Notes: generated by a model from the sequence alone, not told the origin. Shown: positions 26,874 to 36,316, numbered from the stretch's first letter. The stretch is 44,269 bases of DNA from an uncultured Granulosicoccaceae bacterium (GCA_938005265.1 CALLOA010000033.1:1-44269); one strand, 5' to 3'. A program made the numbers and translations.

Positions 26874-27027
26874 AAAGACTCCCGGGTGGTAACGATAAGA
26901 CTGTCCCTCAGTTTAACAGAATGACTTTGACTGACTGCCCTGTGTAGCGATGTCTGATTGCTTGATTTTACTGATCAGCCCATGTCCGGGCTAGTGTCTA
27001 TAAACCGTTTTTAAATTTGAGAGGAGA

Positions 27028-28854
27028 CTATTCAACTGTAACGCTTTTCGCCAGATTACGCGGCTGATCAACGTCACGCCCAAGGCTCACCGCACTGTGA
27101 TAAGCAAGTAGCTGAAACACAACACCAAACAACACCGGCGATGTCAGCTCGCCAGTGTCGGGCACTCTGATAACCGCTTTCGCTAATTTATCAATCCGCT
27201 CAGACTCTGAAGCCGGTGCACTGGTAACCGCGATCACCGGTCCGCCCCGTGCTTTTATCTCCTCTATCGATGAAATCGTTTTAGGTAGTAAATCATCGTT
27301 TGGTAGCACAACAAAACAGGGAGTGTCTTTTGTCACCAGCGCGAGCGGCCCATGCTTTAGTTCTGATGCAGGATAGGCTTCGGCATGAATATAGGAAATC
27401 TCTTTTAGTTTTTGTGCACCCTCCAGGGCAATTGGGAACCCATGCGTTCTGCCAATAAAAAAGGCGCTGCTGCTTTTCTTGTATCGCTTTGCAAGCTTTG
27501 CTATGTCGGGTTCAAGTGCGAGCACCTGCTGAACATGCTGCGGCAATTGTTTTAGCTCGTTGATAATGCTGGTGCCGCGTTGTGGTGATATATCGCGCGA
27601 GCGGCCCAGCAACAACGCTAATAAAGAAAATGCAACCAACATACTGCTATACCCTTTAGTCGACGCAACAGAGACTTCCGGGCCAGCATGCATGTATATG
27701 CCGCCATCAACTTCACGCGCTATCGTGCTGCCCACGCTATTCACTATACCTAATACGAAACCGCCTTTGCGTCTGACTTCTCGCAATGCTGCCAGAGTGT
27801 CGAAGGTTTCGCCCGACTGACTTACCACGATATACAAGGTATCTTGCTCGATAACGGGATTGCGGTAGCGAAATTCAGCAGCAGGCTCTGCCACTACCGG
27901 TATTCGAGCAAGGGATTCGATCATGCTGGCACCGGCCATGCCCGCATACAAGGCGGAGCCGCAGCCCAGTATCGTAATGCGCTTTACGCCGATAAGATCG
28001 CGTGCTTCCAGATTTAGACCGCCCAAATGCGCTGTGGAAAAGCGCTCGTCAAGCCGCCCACTGATGGTTTGGCTTATTGTGCCGGGTTGATCAACGATCT
28101 CCCGGTATAAAAAATGAGGGTGACCATCAAGATCGTAGTGGGCATTAAGGTCCTTCAGCGTAATCGCTTCTTTGTTAGTGATGCTTGCATCCATCCGCAT
28201 CACTTTAAAACCTCCCGGTGTGAGTTCAGCCAACTCGCCATCGTCCAGGTGAATCACTTGATCGGTGTGCCTGATTATTGCCGACATATCAGATGCAGCT
28301 AACATTTCGCCATCGCCAATACCCAGGATGACAGGGCTACCATTGCGTGCAACGACAATGGTATCGGGATTATTCTGATCAACTACCGCCAACCCGTAGG
28401 TCCCAACAATTTGACTCAGCACAGCAAGGACTCTGGATGCCAAATCGCCGGTTTGTTGTGTCAACAAATGCGCAATCACTTCTGAATCTGTTTCAGAGTT
28501 ATATTTGGTTGCTTTACCGAGGCTAGCTTTTAAGGCTTCCACGTTTTCAATAATGCCGTTGTGCACAATGGCAAAGCGTTTTTTTGTATCATTGTGAGGG
28601 TGTGCATTCTCATCAGTCGGCCCACCATGAGTCGCCCAGCGAGTATGGCCAATGCCACAGTGCGCACTGATATTGCGATCGACTTTAGCTTCCAAGTGAT
28701 TAAGCTTGCCAGCAGCCTTTATGGTTTTTAATTTCTTTCTGGAAATAACCGACACCCCGGCAGAATCGTAACCCCGGTACTCAAGGCGCTTTAAACCATC
28801 GAGTAAAATTGGCATGACTGGTTTTGATCCTGTGTATGCAACGATGCCGCACAT
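27028..28854 (-). CDS. glmS: glutamine--fructose-6-phosphate aminotransferase GlmS
   Basis: A 608-residue enzyme making glucosamine-6-phosphate from fructose-6-phosphate and glutamine, the entry to UDP-GlcNAc, peptidoglycan and LPS. The N-terminus is CGIVAYTG with the catalytic Cys exposed after Met removal, followed by LEYRGYDSAG and HTRWATHG of the class II glutaminase domain. Two SIS domains occupy about 285-600, with VSQSGETFDTLAALR and the C-terminal DQPRNLAKSVTVE. The length matches the family. A small gene precedes it by 24 bp, suggesting co-transcription. Confidence 0.97.
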   Translation of the reverse strand: MCGIVAYTGSKPVMPILLDGLKRLEYRGYDSAGVSVISRKKLKTIKAAGKLNHLEAKVDRNISAHCGIGHTRWATHGGPTDENAHPHNDTKKRFAIVHNGIIENVEALKASLGKATKYNSETDSEVIAHLLTQQTGDLASRVLAVLSQIVGTYGLAVVDQNNPDTIVVARNGSPVILGIGDGEMLAASDMSAIIRHTDQVIHLDDGELAELTPGGFKVMRMDASITNKEAITLKDLNAHYDLDGHPHFLYREIVDQPGTISQTISGRLDERFSTAHLGGLNLEARDLIGVKRITILGCGSALYAGMAGASMIESLARIPVVAEPAAEFRYRNPVIEQDTLYIVVSQSGETFDTLAALREVRRKGGFVLGIVNSVGSTIAREVDGGIYMHAGPEVSVASTKGYSSMLVAFSLLALLLGRSRDISPQRGTSIINELKQLPQHVQQVLALEPDIAKLAKRYKKSSSAFFIGRTHGFPIALEGAQKLKEISYIHAEAYPASELKHGPLALVTKDTPCFVVLPNDDLLPKTISSIEEIKARGGPVIAVTSAPASESERIDKLAKAVIRVPDTGELTSPVLFGVVFQLLAYHSAVSLGRDVDQPRNLAKSVTVE

Positions 28855-28878
28855 AAATATTTAATCCTCTTGAATGGC

Positions 28879-29151
28879 CTAACCGTAGATCGCTCGTCGA
28901 ATTTGTCGCGTGCTCATCGGTTTGCAAATAAAACGTCTGGTCTGCAATTCATTTTGCAGTACTGCATAGATATCCTTGTTGCTATGCCCGAGTGCCTGAA
29001 GTTCCTGATGGCGTTGTCGCAAGAATGTCTCGGGAGATTCATCGAAAAATGCCAACACTTCGTTCACCACCTGTAGTGCTTCTTTTTCCGTTAAGCGGCT
29101 GCTTCGGCACAAATGATCAATCAACTCAGTTGGTGCTGTGCTGTCAGACAT
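28879..29151 (-). CDS. small conserved-looking protein upstream of glmS
   Basis: A 90-residue soluble, helix-rich protein. I start it at ATG 29151 (MSDSTAPTELIDHL), since the 49 extra codons of the longer frame have no protein-like character. The end QTRRFICKPMSTRQIRRAIYG is dense in Arg/Lys and looks like a conserved nucleic-acid-binding or regulatory tail, but I do not recognise the family. It ends 24 bp before glmS, so the two are probably one transcript, and a hairpin stands upstream. Confidence 0.6.
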   Translation of the reverse strand: MSDSTAPTELIDHLCRSSRLTEKEALQVVNEVLAFFDESPETFLRQRHQELQALGHSNKDIYAVLQNELQTRRFICKPMSTRQIRRAIYG

Positions 29152-29190
29152 GGGCGTATTAAAGATATGGCAGGAATTCAATGCCACTAT

Positions 29191-29210
29191 TTTGCCCGAA
29201 AACGGGCAAA
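29191..29210. promoter_or_regulatory. perfect inverted repeat upstream of the small gene-glmS unit
   Basis: TTTGCCCGAAAACGGGCAAA forms an 8-bp perfect stem with a four-base loop, 40 bp upstream of the small gene's start on the minus strand. No T-run follows on either strand, so it is not a plain terminator. It may be an operator or a 5'-UTR hairpin. Confidence 0.5.
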
Positions 29211-29442
29211 TACGGAGCGAATATGTCCTTTCGTGGTGATTTAGTGGGCAAAGCAAGCCTGATTTGGCCAGTTTCGCGGGCAGTGGCAGCAAAAGCATTT
29301 CGCTAATTACAAAGCCTGCTCTGATTTATGCTCACGCTATAGCGAGCCGCTGGCGATCGTATGACGACAAAGAGACTGCGTTTATGCTAATTGAAGTAGT
29401 AAGGTGGAATTCACTGGTACTCAGGTCACTCAGACCTCATAT

Positions 29443-30006
29443 TTAAATCGATTGAAGCAATCGCTCAACCTGCCCTTTCACGGCACTGACACTTGACGCT
29501 TCATGCAGGTTACCCTCGTCGTCGAATGCCTGCATCGCCTGCGGCAGCGCGACGGAGCCGGGAACGACCATCACTCCTAACTCGCAGAGCATTTCGCGCA
29601 ATCGAGGTATCACCCGTACTCCGCCCAGCTTGCCTGGAGATGCTGCCATGATCGCAGCCTTTTTTCCGGCAAACGCAATCATGCCCTGTTCATCTTCTTC
29701 CTTGCGTGACAACCAACTGAATGTATTTACAAGCAGCGGCGTAACGTGGCCATTGTATTCCGGTGTGACTACGACAAACCCATCATGTTGTGACATCAGC
29801 TTTTTCAGCCTTTGCATGGTTTTTGGTATGCCGTTGCTTGCCTCATCATCACCGTTATAGATATTTGCCGGGTACTCGGCCAAGTCAATCAGCGTCGCGT
29901 CAGCGCCCGCCTGCAAAGCTGCCGCATGCGCAGCTACCGCTAGTTTGGTATTGACCGAGTCGTTGCGGATACTGCCGGAGAAGATCAGAATTTTTTTGGC
30001 ACTCAT
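29443..30006 (-). CDS. NAD(P)H-dependent FMN reductase family protein
   Basis: A 187-residue flavodoxin-fold reductase. The FMN phosphate-binding loop is FSGSIRNDSVNTKLA (about 9-23), and the second FMN-contact motif is VVTPEYNGHVTPLLVN (about 78-93). These proteins reduce flavins, quinones, azo compounds or chromate with NAD(P)H. It stands alone, upstream and divergent from kefF, with a possible role in electrophile/quinone detoxification by neighbourhood. Substrate not predictable. Confidence 0.85.
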   Translation of the reverse strand: MSAKKILIFSGSIRNDSVNTKLAVAAHAAALQAGADATLIDLAEYPANIYNGDDEASNGIPKTMQRLKKLMSQHDGFVVVTPEYNGHVTPLLVNTFSWLSRKEEDEQGMIAFAGKKAAIMAASPGKLGGVRVIPRLREMLCELGVMVVPGSVALPQAMQAFDDEGNLHEASSVSAVKGQVERLLQSI

Positions 30007-30473
30007 GAATCACCTGTGGAAAATTAATACCCGAAGATAGCTGTTGGCAATAGTGTAATACCTCAAGTATTGTTTAGGTCAACGCTTTAATCAAAGGAGC
30101 CCCTCCCCAAACGAGACCGATCTGCCGTTCAATAAATCTGGTTGACTAAAAATCCGTGAGAATCATGTATGCTGAGGGCATCTAAGAGAAGCAGGGTTTG
30201 GAGGGGATAAAAGTTTATGCGAGTGTACAATGTTCGCTGAAAGGCAGGTACCGCGTTATATTGATTGACCCATCAGTCGATCTTTACGCGATCAGTCGCT
30301 AAGAACCGGCTGCCAATAGAATATTACCATTGAACAAGTCACTAAAAGATCCGTTTGTGGAAGCAGATCCGTTTGTGGAAGCATTGCTGTCCCGCGAAAT
30401 GACAATCTCGACGGACAGGTATCCCCTACCCCTTATCCAAAACTGAATTAACAAACCAGAATATGAGGCAAGT
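30007..30473. other. 467-bp intergenic region between FMN reductase and kefF
   Basis: No gene is supported here. It holds an 18-bp tandem duplication (30347-30382). A loose promoter-like TTGACT (30142) and TATGCT (30168) pair is spaced at 20 bp, too long to be convincing. A GGAGGGGAT-like purine tract near 30199 is followed by ATG 30216 but the frame closes after seven codons. Confidence 0.4.
30347..30382. repeat. 18-bp tandem duplication
   Basis: AGATCCGTTTGTGGAAGC occurs twice head to tail with no mismatch (30347-30364 and 30365-30382). The unit is a multiple of three. It lies in a plus-strand frame open from 30303 to a TGA at about 30444, but no credible start or family signature supports a gene. 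Confidence 0.8.
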
Positions 30474-31088
30474 ATGCCCAGAGTCATTGTTTATTATGCC
30501 CACCCGGGGCATCGCCATTCCGTTGCCAACCGTGCCATGCAGGCAGCACTTGACGGGATTGATGGCCTGACACGCGTCGATCTATATAGCGAGTATCCGC
30601 GTCACGACATAAACATACAACAAGAACAACAGCGACTGCTTGAGCACGATACCGTTGTGTTCCAGTTCCCGATGTTGTGGTACTCAACGCCATCCATTAT
30701 CAAGGAATGGCAGGACCTGGTCCTCGAATACGGTTTTGCCTACGGTAGGGATGGCACCAAGCTGGCCGGAAAATCACTCTTGCTCTGCATCACCACGGGT
30801 GCGGAAAAGTCAGACTATTCGCCTGAGGGGCGACACGGCACATCCATTCGATCATTGCTGTTGCCATTTGAAAAAACAGCGCTCCTTTGTCATATGCAGT
30901 TTCTCTCCCCGATGGTGTTGTACGGTGCGCTGGGATTACGCGATGAAGGGCAGCAGGCGTTGCTGGATCAGCATGCCGACGCTTATAAGCAGCTGGTATC
31001 AGCGCTTCAGAGCGGTGAGATAGCACCAGACCAACTGATGGGCAACGATGTGCTTACGGCCGAGTCTTGCCAGGAGTTGAGCCAATGA
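30474..31088 (+). CDS. kefF: KefF/KefG-type NAD(P)H oxidoreductase, ancillary to KefC
   Basis: A 204-residue flavodoxin-fold quinone reductase of the KefF/KefG family. Visible signatures are VIVYYAHPGHRHSVANRAM (about 4-22), FQFPMLWYSTPSIIKEWQD (about 63-81) and VLEYGFAYG. KefF binds and activates the KefC channel and also reduces quinones. Its last four bases overlap the KefC start (ATGA), which strongly supports this pairing. It could equally be called KefG; the two are not separable by sight. Confidence 0.88.
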   Translation: MPRVIVYYAHPGHRHSVANRAMQAALDGIDGLTRVDLYSEYPRHDINIQQEQQRLLEHDTVVFQFPMLWYSTPSIIKEWQDLVLEYGFAYGRDGTKLAGKSLLLCITTGAEKSDYSPEGRHGTSIRSLLLPFEKTALLCHMQFLSPMVLYGALGLRDEGQQALLDQHADAYKQLVSALQSGEIAPDQLMGNDVLTAESCQELSQ

Positions 31089-33025
31089 CTGAAATGCTAT
31101 TGATCTCGTTTATCTTCCTGTTCGCTGGTGTCGTTGCGGTGCCAATAGCATCGCGCTTCGGGTTGGGTTCCGTGCTTGGCTACCTGATCGCGGGCATAGT
31201 CATCAGCCCCATACTCTACAGCCTGGGTATAGACGTCATCAGTATTCAGCACATTGCGGAATTCGGTGTTGTGATGATGCTGTTCCTGGTAGGGCTCGAA
31301 CTTGAACCCCGCATGTTGTGGGAGATGAAAGGCAAACTGCTAGGACTGGGTGGTTTGCAAGTCCTGTTGACTGCAGCACTGGCCACTGGCATTGCTATGG
31401 TTTTTGGCTATTACTGGACGATCGCGCTTGCGATCGGTTTGGTGTTATCGCTTTCGTCAACCGCCATCGTGTTGCAAACATTGAATGAGAAGGGACTAAT
31501 GAAGTCAGATGGCGGGCAGGCAGGCTTTTCAGTACTGCTGTTTCAGGATATCGCTGTCATACCAATGCTTGCGCTGATTCCATTACTCGCCATGCCGGAG
31601 TTAATGGATGTTGCAGGTAGTGCGGGCGGCGATGCGCATGGCGCGTCAAGTGGAGATGGTCACGGGGATGATCATCATGGTATCAATCTCAACCTTGTCG
31701 AAGGTCTCTCTGGCGGCCTGCGTGCACTGGTAACGCTTGCAGCTATTGCTGCTGTCGTCGTTCTGGGTAACTTTCTGGTACGTCCGTTATTCCGTTATAT
31801 TGCGCATGCGCATTTGCGCGAGATATTTGTCGCAACCGCATTAGTCCTGGTTATCGGCATTGCATTGCTGATGACTGTGGTAGGTCTTTCACCTGCGCTC
31901 GGGACGTTTCTGGCAGGCGTGGTACTGGCTACCAGTGAATACAAGCATGAACTTGAAAGCAATATAGAGCCATTAAAAGGGTTGTTGCTTGGACTATTCT
32001 TTATCACTGTGGGTGCCAGTATCGATTTCGGGCTACTGGCTGACAACTTTGTTCTGATCGCGGGCTTGACTCTGGGGTTAATTACGTTAAAAGCGTTAGT
32101 GCTCTTTGTGCTGTCGTATATTTTCCGAATAAAGGGCAGCAATCGTTGGCTTTTTACCCTGGGCCTTGCACAGGCAGGCGAATTTGGATTCGTGTTACTG
32201 TCATTTACAGTGGCCAATGAAGTCATTCCACAATCGGTTGCTGATAGGTTATTACTGGTCGTTGCATTGTCAATGCTGCTGACACCGCTGCTTTTCTTGC
32301 TGTATGAAAAAGTGATCTCACCACGATTTGCAAGCACAGATCATCGGGAACAGGATGCCGTTGATACAACCGGCAACGTGATTATCGCCGGCGTAGGCCG
32401 ATTTGGTGGCGTCGTAAATCGTGTACTCAAATCAGCTGGATACAACACAGTCGTCATTGATTTCAACGCCGAGCAACTTGAAAACCTCAGAAGGTTCGGC
32501 ATTAAGGCTTACTACGGTGATGCCAGCAGGCCTGACATGTTGCATTCCGCAGGCATAGATAACGCAGATTTACTAGTCGTTGCGATCGATGAAGATCATC
32601 AGGCCACTGAAATTGTTAAATACGTACGTGCGAATCACAAAGACGTACATATCGTCGCGCGGGCAACTCACCGACATCATGTTTATGAACTTTACGCAGC
32701 AGGAGCAAACGATATTGTTCGTGACACGTTTGACAGCGCTACGCGCGCGAGCCGAAGTGCCTTGGAAGCCCTGGGTGTGCACAAGTACGAGGCGGAGCAA
32801 CTCATTCGCGGGTTCGTGGAATTTGATCGCTACGTGCTCCGGGAGGTCGCCGGTGCGTATGATTCAGAAATACCGCCATTAGAGAATCAGGCATACATAG
32901 ATAAAGTCAAAGAGCTTGCACCGCTTCAAGATGAAGTCATGCAGGGAAAAACCAGCACATTTGCTGGTGCCATGTCTCGCGGCTGGATGCCACCCGGCAA
33001 GCTGGATACCGATCCGGCGTCGTAA
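31085..33025 (+). CDS. kefC: glutathione-regulated K+ efflux antiporter KefB/KefC family
   Basis: A 646-residue inner-membrane CPA2-family K+/H+ antiporter. Twelve or so helices occupy residues 1-420, including GLGSVLGYLIAGIVISP and ELGLELEPR-like VGLELEPRMLW. A cytosolic RCK/TrkA-N domain starts at NVIIAGVGRFGG (about 431-442), with the acidic end VVIDFNAEQ of strand 2. I start it at ATG 31085 (MTEMLLISF), overlapping kefF. A His/Asp/Gly-rich loop lies around 181-202 (GDAHGASSGDGHGDDHHG), not part of the usual family. It protects against electrophiles by acidifying the cytoplasm. Confidence 0.9.
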   Translation: MTEMLLISFIFLFAGVVAVPIASRFGLGSVLGYLIAGIVISPILYSLGIDVISIQHIAEFGVVMMLFLVGLELEPRMLWEMKGKLLGLGGLQVLLTAALATGIAMVFGYYWTIALAIGLVLSLSSTAIVLQTLNEKGLMKSDGGQAGFSVLLFQDIAVIPMLALIPLLAMPELMDVAGSAGGDAHGASSGDGHGDDHHGINLNLVEGLSGGLRALVTLAAIAAVVVLGNFLVRPLFRYIAHAHLREIFVATALVLVIGIALLMTVVGLSPALGTFLAGVVLATSEYKHELESNIEPLKGLLLGLFFITVGASIDFGLLADNFVLIAGLTLGLITLKALVLFVLSYIFRIKGSNRWLFTLGLAQAGEFGFVLLSFTVANEVIPQSVADRLLLVVALSMLLTPLLFLLYEKVISPRFASTDHREQDAVDTTGNVIIAGVGRFGGVVNRVLKSAGYNTVVIDFNAEQLENLRRFGIKAYYGDASRPDMLHSAGIDNADLLVVAIDEDHQATEIVKYVRANHKDVHIVARATHRHHVYELYAAGANDIVRDTFDSATRASRSALEALGVHKYEAEQLIRGFVEFDRYVLREVAGAYDSEIPPLENQAYIDKVKELAPLQDEVMQGKTSTFAGAMSRGWMPPGKLDTDPAS

Positions 33026-33054
33026 GGGCAATGTAAGGGAGTCATCAATAAATC

Positions 33055-34512
33055 ATGAGTAATGCTGCAAGGTATACCGAAGGTCCGGTATTCAGGCATG
33101 TCAGCGAGGCGGCCCTGACGTCGGCTGTTGGTTTGTTTGCAATATTCATTGTCGATCTAGTCGACATGTTTTTCATCTCGCTACTCGGCGAGCCTGCACT
33201 GGCGGCTGCAATCGGGTTTGCCGGCATATTGCTATTCCTCGGTGCGTCGATCTGTATCGGTGTTTCTGTTGCCGTTTCTACTGTCGTTTCACAGGCTATC
33301 GGCGAGGGTAACCAGAATTCAGCAGACTCTAGTGCAAGCGATAGTGAAAACAACAAATACCCGGAGCGGGCGAGCAGGATGGCAATCCACGGTTTGATTT
33401 TCTCGTTGTTGCTTACCCTGCCGGTCACGGCTCTGACATTGTGGTTTGCCCCGGAGATTTTGGCTGTGATCGGCGCAGAGGGTGACGTGCTGGATCTGTC
33501 TGTCGGTTATTTCCGGATTGTCGGCGCATCATTGCCGGTGCTCGGGGTAGCCTTTGTTTGTAACGGATTACTCCGCTCGGTAGGTGCGGCAAAAATGTCA
33601 ATGTGGTCGACGCTTTGGGGCGGCATTGTAAACGGAGTGCTGGATCCTGTTTTTATTTTTCTGCTGGGACTTGGCTTGCCCGGCGCCGCAGTAGCGTCGG
33701 TTATCTCGAGGTTCACTGTAGCGGGTGTTGCTTTCTACAATCTGCAACGAAACCATGGTTTGTTGAAGCGGGCGGAGCCCGCCATGTTTCTTACTGACCT
33801 CAGGGAACTATTAAGTCTCGCGTTTCCATCTATTCTGACCAATTTGAGTGCACCAGTCAGCTCGGCGTTTGCTACTGCGCAGATGGCTCGATATGGTACA
33901 GAGGCGGTTGCAGCAGCGTCAGTTATCGGGCGCATCGCACCAGTTTTGTTTGCAGGACTATATGGGCTGAGTGGAGCTGTCGGTCCCATTGCATCACAGA
34001 ATTATGGTGCCACTAATTATCACCGTGTCCACGAGACACTGCGTGCCAGTGCACGATTCGTCATTATTTATGTTCTACCGCTTGTGGTGATCATGTTTTT
34101 CGCTCATCGATATGTGGCACAAGTTTTTTCGTTAAACGAAGAAGCTGCCGATCTTCTCAAGTTTTACGCAACCTTTATTGTTGGCTCTTATGCACTATTC
34201 GGATTGCAATTATCCGCTAACCCAATGTTCACGGCACTACGCCACCCCGGTTATGCAACGGTAAGCAACATCACCCGGGATTTACTCCTGGCAGTTCCAT
34301 TGATGGCGGGGTTTTCTTCGTTATTTGGTGCAGCCGGTGTACTCGCCGGACAAGCACTTGCCAATTCGATTGCTGGCGTGTTGGCTTTTACATGCGCCTG
34401 GTGGTTAACGCGTCGTGTAGAAGAAGGAAAATCAATCGACCTGTCATGGTCTTCAGTACACCTCAACCATCACTTTCATGTCATGCCGGGTGCTAACCAT
34501 CGGGGACACTAA
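33055..34512 (+). CDS. MATE-family multidrug/cation efflux transporter
   Basis: A 485-residue inner-membrane protein of the MATE family with about 12 helices. N-terminal VDLVDMFFISLLGEPALAA (about 29-47) is the family's helix 1 signature, and SVAVSTVVSQAIGEGN marks helix 2. It has an extra Ser/Asp/Asn-rich stretch at about 86-103 in the first cytoplasmic loop. GLSGAVGPIASQNYGA in the second half repeats the motif. It follows kefC by 29 bp, possibly co-transcribed for toxic-compound defence. Exported substrate unknown. Confidence 0.9.
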   Translation: MSNAARYTEGPVFRHVSEAALTSAVGLFAIFIVDLVDMFFISLLGEPALAAAIGFAGILLFLGASICIGVSVAVSTVVSQAIGEGNQNSADSSASDSENNKYPERASRMAIHGLIFSLLLTLPVTALTLWFAPEILAVIGAEGDVLDLSVGYFRIVGASLPVLGVAFVCNGLLRSVGAAKMSMWSTLWGGIVNGVLDPVFIFLLGLGLPGAAVASVISRFTVAGVAFYNLQRNHGLLKRAEPAMFLTDLRELLSLAFPSILTNLSAPVSSAFATAQMARYGTEAVAAASVIGRIAPVLFAGLYGLSGAVGPIASQNYGATNYHRVHETLRASARFVIIYVLPLVVIMFFAHRYVAQVFSLNEEAADLLKFYATFIVGSYALFGLQLSANPMFTALRHPGYATVSNITRDLLLAVPLMAGFSSLFGAAGVLAGQALANSIAGVLAFTCAWWLTRRVEEGKSIDLSWSSVHLNHHFHVMPGANHRGH

Positions 34513-35007
34513 TTGCTCCTTTCACTGAAGCCGGTTGCAGCCGCTATTGTGTAAGTCTTAAACTGCGTTTCTTAGCTCGGAAACGAATCCTAAGACTCTC
34601 GTGCCGTAAGATTACTACGTAAAATCATTTGTTATCAATAGTTTGTAGTGGCCTGACCCTTAGGCGCTTAGGCGGCACTTAGGCACTATGGTTTGAATAC
34701 TTGCATTCCCAGGCACGAGCTTTGATTCTATACCAGGATGTCTCTTGCGCAAGAAATCACGTACCCCTTCAATAACTCTGCAAGACTCAGGTAGCAAAGC
34801 TGATGGGGGATGTTGAGACTGTCTCTGATTCAGCTAATTAGATGGAGTGGCAAAATAATTCCCGACTGCTTTGGTGGTACCCGAATCTATAAGATGCTGA
34901 GAAAGCTGACAACAACAAACAAGTAGGCCAGTTGGCAAAAGGCCATTCTAGCCAGTAGGTATGATAGGATTTGCTTGCAACCTCTTTATATTTAAAAGGC
35001 AATATCT
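34513..35007. other. 495-bp intergenic region upstream of the Crp/Fnr gene
   Basis: I see no supported gene. CTTAGGC occurs three times (34659-34665, 34667-34673, 34678-34684). A CGTTTC/GAAACG inverted repeat (34566-34585) lacks a T-run. A minus-strand frame open for about 57 codons around 34668-34840 has no start or recognisable motif. Confidence 0.4.
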
Positions 35008-35667
35008 GTGAGCGAGAGTACCCAGATCTCTTTGGCTGATGCAGCTTTTTTTAATGATTTTCCTGACGATATTATTCGACGCCTGCAAGAATCAAGCACA
35101 AGGCGTCGGTACAAAAAGAACACTAATGTAATTAATCTTGGCGACGATTCGCGCGCAGCCTATTTACTTCTTTCCGGTTCGGCTAAGGCATTCACCGAGA
35201 ATTGCGACGGTAACGAATTCATTGTAAATACGTTTGGCCCTGGCGACTGTTTTGGTGAACTGGGACTACTCGATGAAAGGCCTCGGAGCGCAAATGTCAT
35301 TACCACCAGTGACAGTGAATGTTTGGTTATCTCGAAGAGTGAATTTCGGCAATGCATATTCGACACACCTGACGCTGCTGCAGCAACAATCCTGACATTA
35401 ACAACACGAATTCGTGATATGACTGAAGAAGTAAGTTGTATCGCTTTGCTGGATGTTTACGGTCGTATAGCCCGATTGATAAAAAATTCAATCGATTCCA
35501 GTCCTGACAATGCAACAGCACCAATGACACACCAGGACATAGCTGATCGAATCGGCTCAAGCCGTGAAATGGTTAGTCGGATTATGAAGGATCTGAGTAC
35601 AGGAGATTACATCAAAACTGATAATCGACGAATTTCAGTCCTTAAAAACCTTCCTGACAAATGGTGA
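35008..35667 (+). CDS. Crp/Fnr-family transcriptional regulator
   Basis: A 219-residue regulator. The N-terminal cyclic-nucleotide-binding barrel has a complete phosphate-binding cassette, FGELGLLDERPRSANV (about 82-97), with the Glu and Arg that contact cAMP in Crp. There are no Fe-S cysteines like Fnr's. The C-terminal winged helix-turn-helix is MTHQDIADRIGSSREMVSRIMKDL (about 172-195), with Arg-Glu and a later Arg placed as in E. coli Crp. The GTG start has an AAAAGG site about 9 bp upstream. It converges on the fasciclin gene. Regulatory targets are not visible; no good TGTGA-N6-TCACA site was found in the intergenic regions I read. Confidence 0.9.
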   Translation: MSESTQISLADAAFFNDFPDDIIRRLQESSTRRRYKKNTNVINLGDDSRAAYLLLSGSAKAFTENCDGNEFIVNTFGPGDCFGELGLLDERPRSANVITTSDSECLVISKSEFRQCIFDTPDAAAATILTLTTRIRDMTEEVSCIALLDVYGRIARLIKNSIDSSPDNATAPMTHQDIADRIGSSREMVSRIMKDLSTGDYIKTDNRRISVLKNLPDKW

Positions 35668-35776
35668 CACAATTTTACTAAAAAACGCATGGCCTACTCA
35701 ATTAGGGGTTTCAAACGCAACATAAACTCTAATAGAGGGCACGTGATACTCATTTGAAAACTCTTTTTCTTACTGA

Positions 35777-36316
35777 TCAGCCACCGACTTTGCAAACTCT
35801 TTCATCATCCCAATCTTGAATCAACAGGCTACTCACAATGTGTATTGTGACTGATCCGTATTCCAGAGTCTGAGTGACTTTATCAGCTATACCAACATCA
35901 GCGGTGCCATCCGCCACATTGATATCTAGGCAATTGTCACCCAGAGTAGCTACTGTTTTTGCATTGATGTCCATCTCTCCCAGCACAATGTGATAGCTTA
36001 TGGTGTCAATCAAGCGCTGATTGTTTTCTGGTGCCAGCAGCACATCTTCCAGCAAAAAACGTGAACCATCAGATTCTAGTGCTTTATTTGTAGGAATGAA
36101 TATCGTCATTGATCCTGCTTCACCCAGTTCACTTATTAGTCCACTCTGTTCAAGGGCATTAGCAAACACAGATATCTCACTTTGGGATTCCAGCCAATCT
36201 GTAAACGCCGCGATAGTTTCGTCGGCACCAAATAAATTTGAAACATTTACGATACTTGCAAGTGCTGCTGCTTTGAACAGTCTGCTGGGGAATAACTGAA
36301 GGTTAGATACGTTCAT
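35777..36316 (-). CDS. exported fasciclin (FAS1) domain protein
   Basis: A 179-residue protein with a probable signal peptide (RLFKAAALASIVNVSNLFGA) and one FAS1 domain: FANALEQSGLISEL, then MTIFIPTNKAL (FAS1 H1 box, about 69-79) and YHIVLGEM (about 111-118) near the H2 box. FAS1 proteins mediate surface adhesion. I start it at ATG 36316, which has a strong GGAGAC six bases upstream; an ATG at 36436 would add 40 residues ahead of the signal sequence. Acidic overall; periplasmic or surface-exposed. Confidence 0.82.
   Translation of the reverse strand: MNVSNLQLFPSRLFKAAALASIVNVSNLFGADETIAAFTDWLESQSEISVFANALEQSGLISELGEAGSMTIFIPTNKALESDGSRFLLEDVLLAPENNQRLIDTISYHIVLGEMDINAKTVATLGDNCLDINVADGTADVGIADKVTQTLEYGSVTIHIVSSLLIQDWDDERVCKVGG

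Noticed and set aside
26977..26992. AGCCC-n6-GGGCT hairpin after glmS
   Set aside because: The stem is only 5 bp and no T-run follows on the glmS strand, so I do not call a terminator.
29152..29298. Extended start of the small gene upstream of glmS
   Set aside because: The added 49 codons run through the perfect inverted repeat and have no protein-like character.
30142..30173. TTGACT and TATGCT promoter-like pair
   Set aside because: The 20-bp spacing is too long for a confident sigma-70 promoter.
34668..34840. Minus-strand frame open for about 57 codons
   Set aside because: There is no start codon, Shine-Dalgarno or motif; the length is compatible with chance.
35833..35850. TCACAAT-GTGT-ATTGTGA inverted repeat
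   Set aside because: It lies inside the fasciclin coding region and has the half-sites in the opposite orientation to a Crp site (TGTGA-N6-TCACA).
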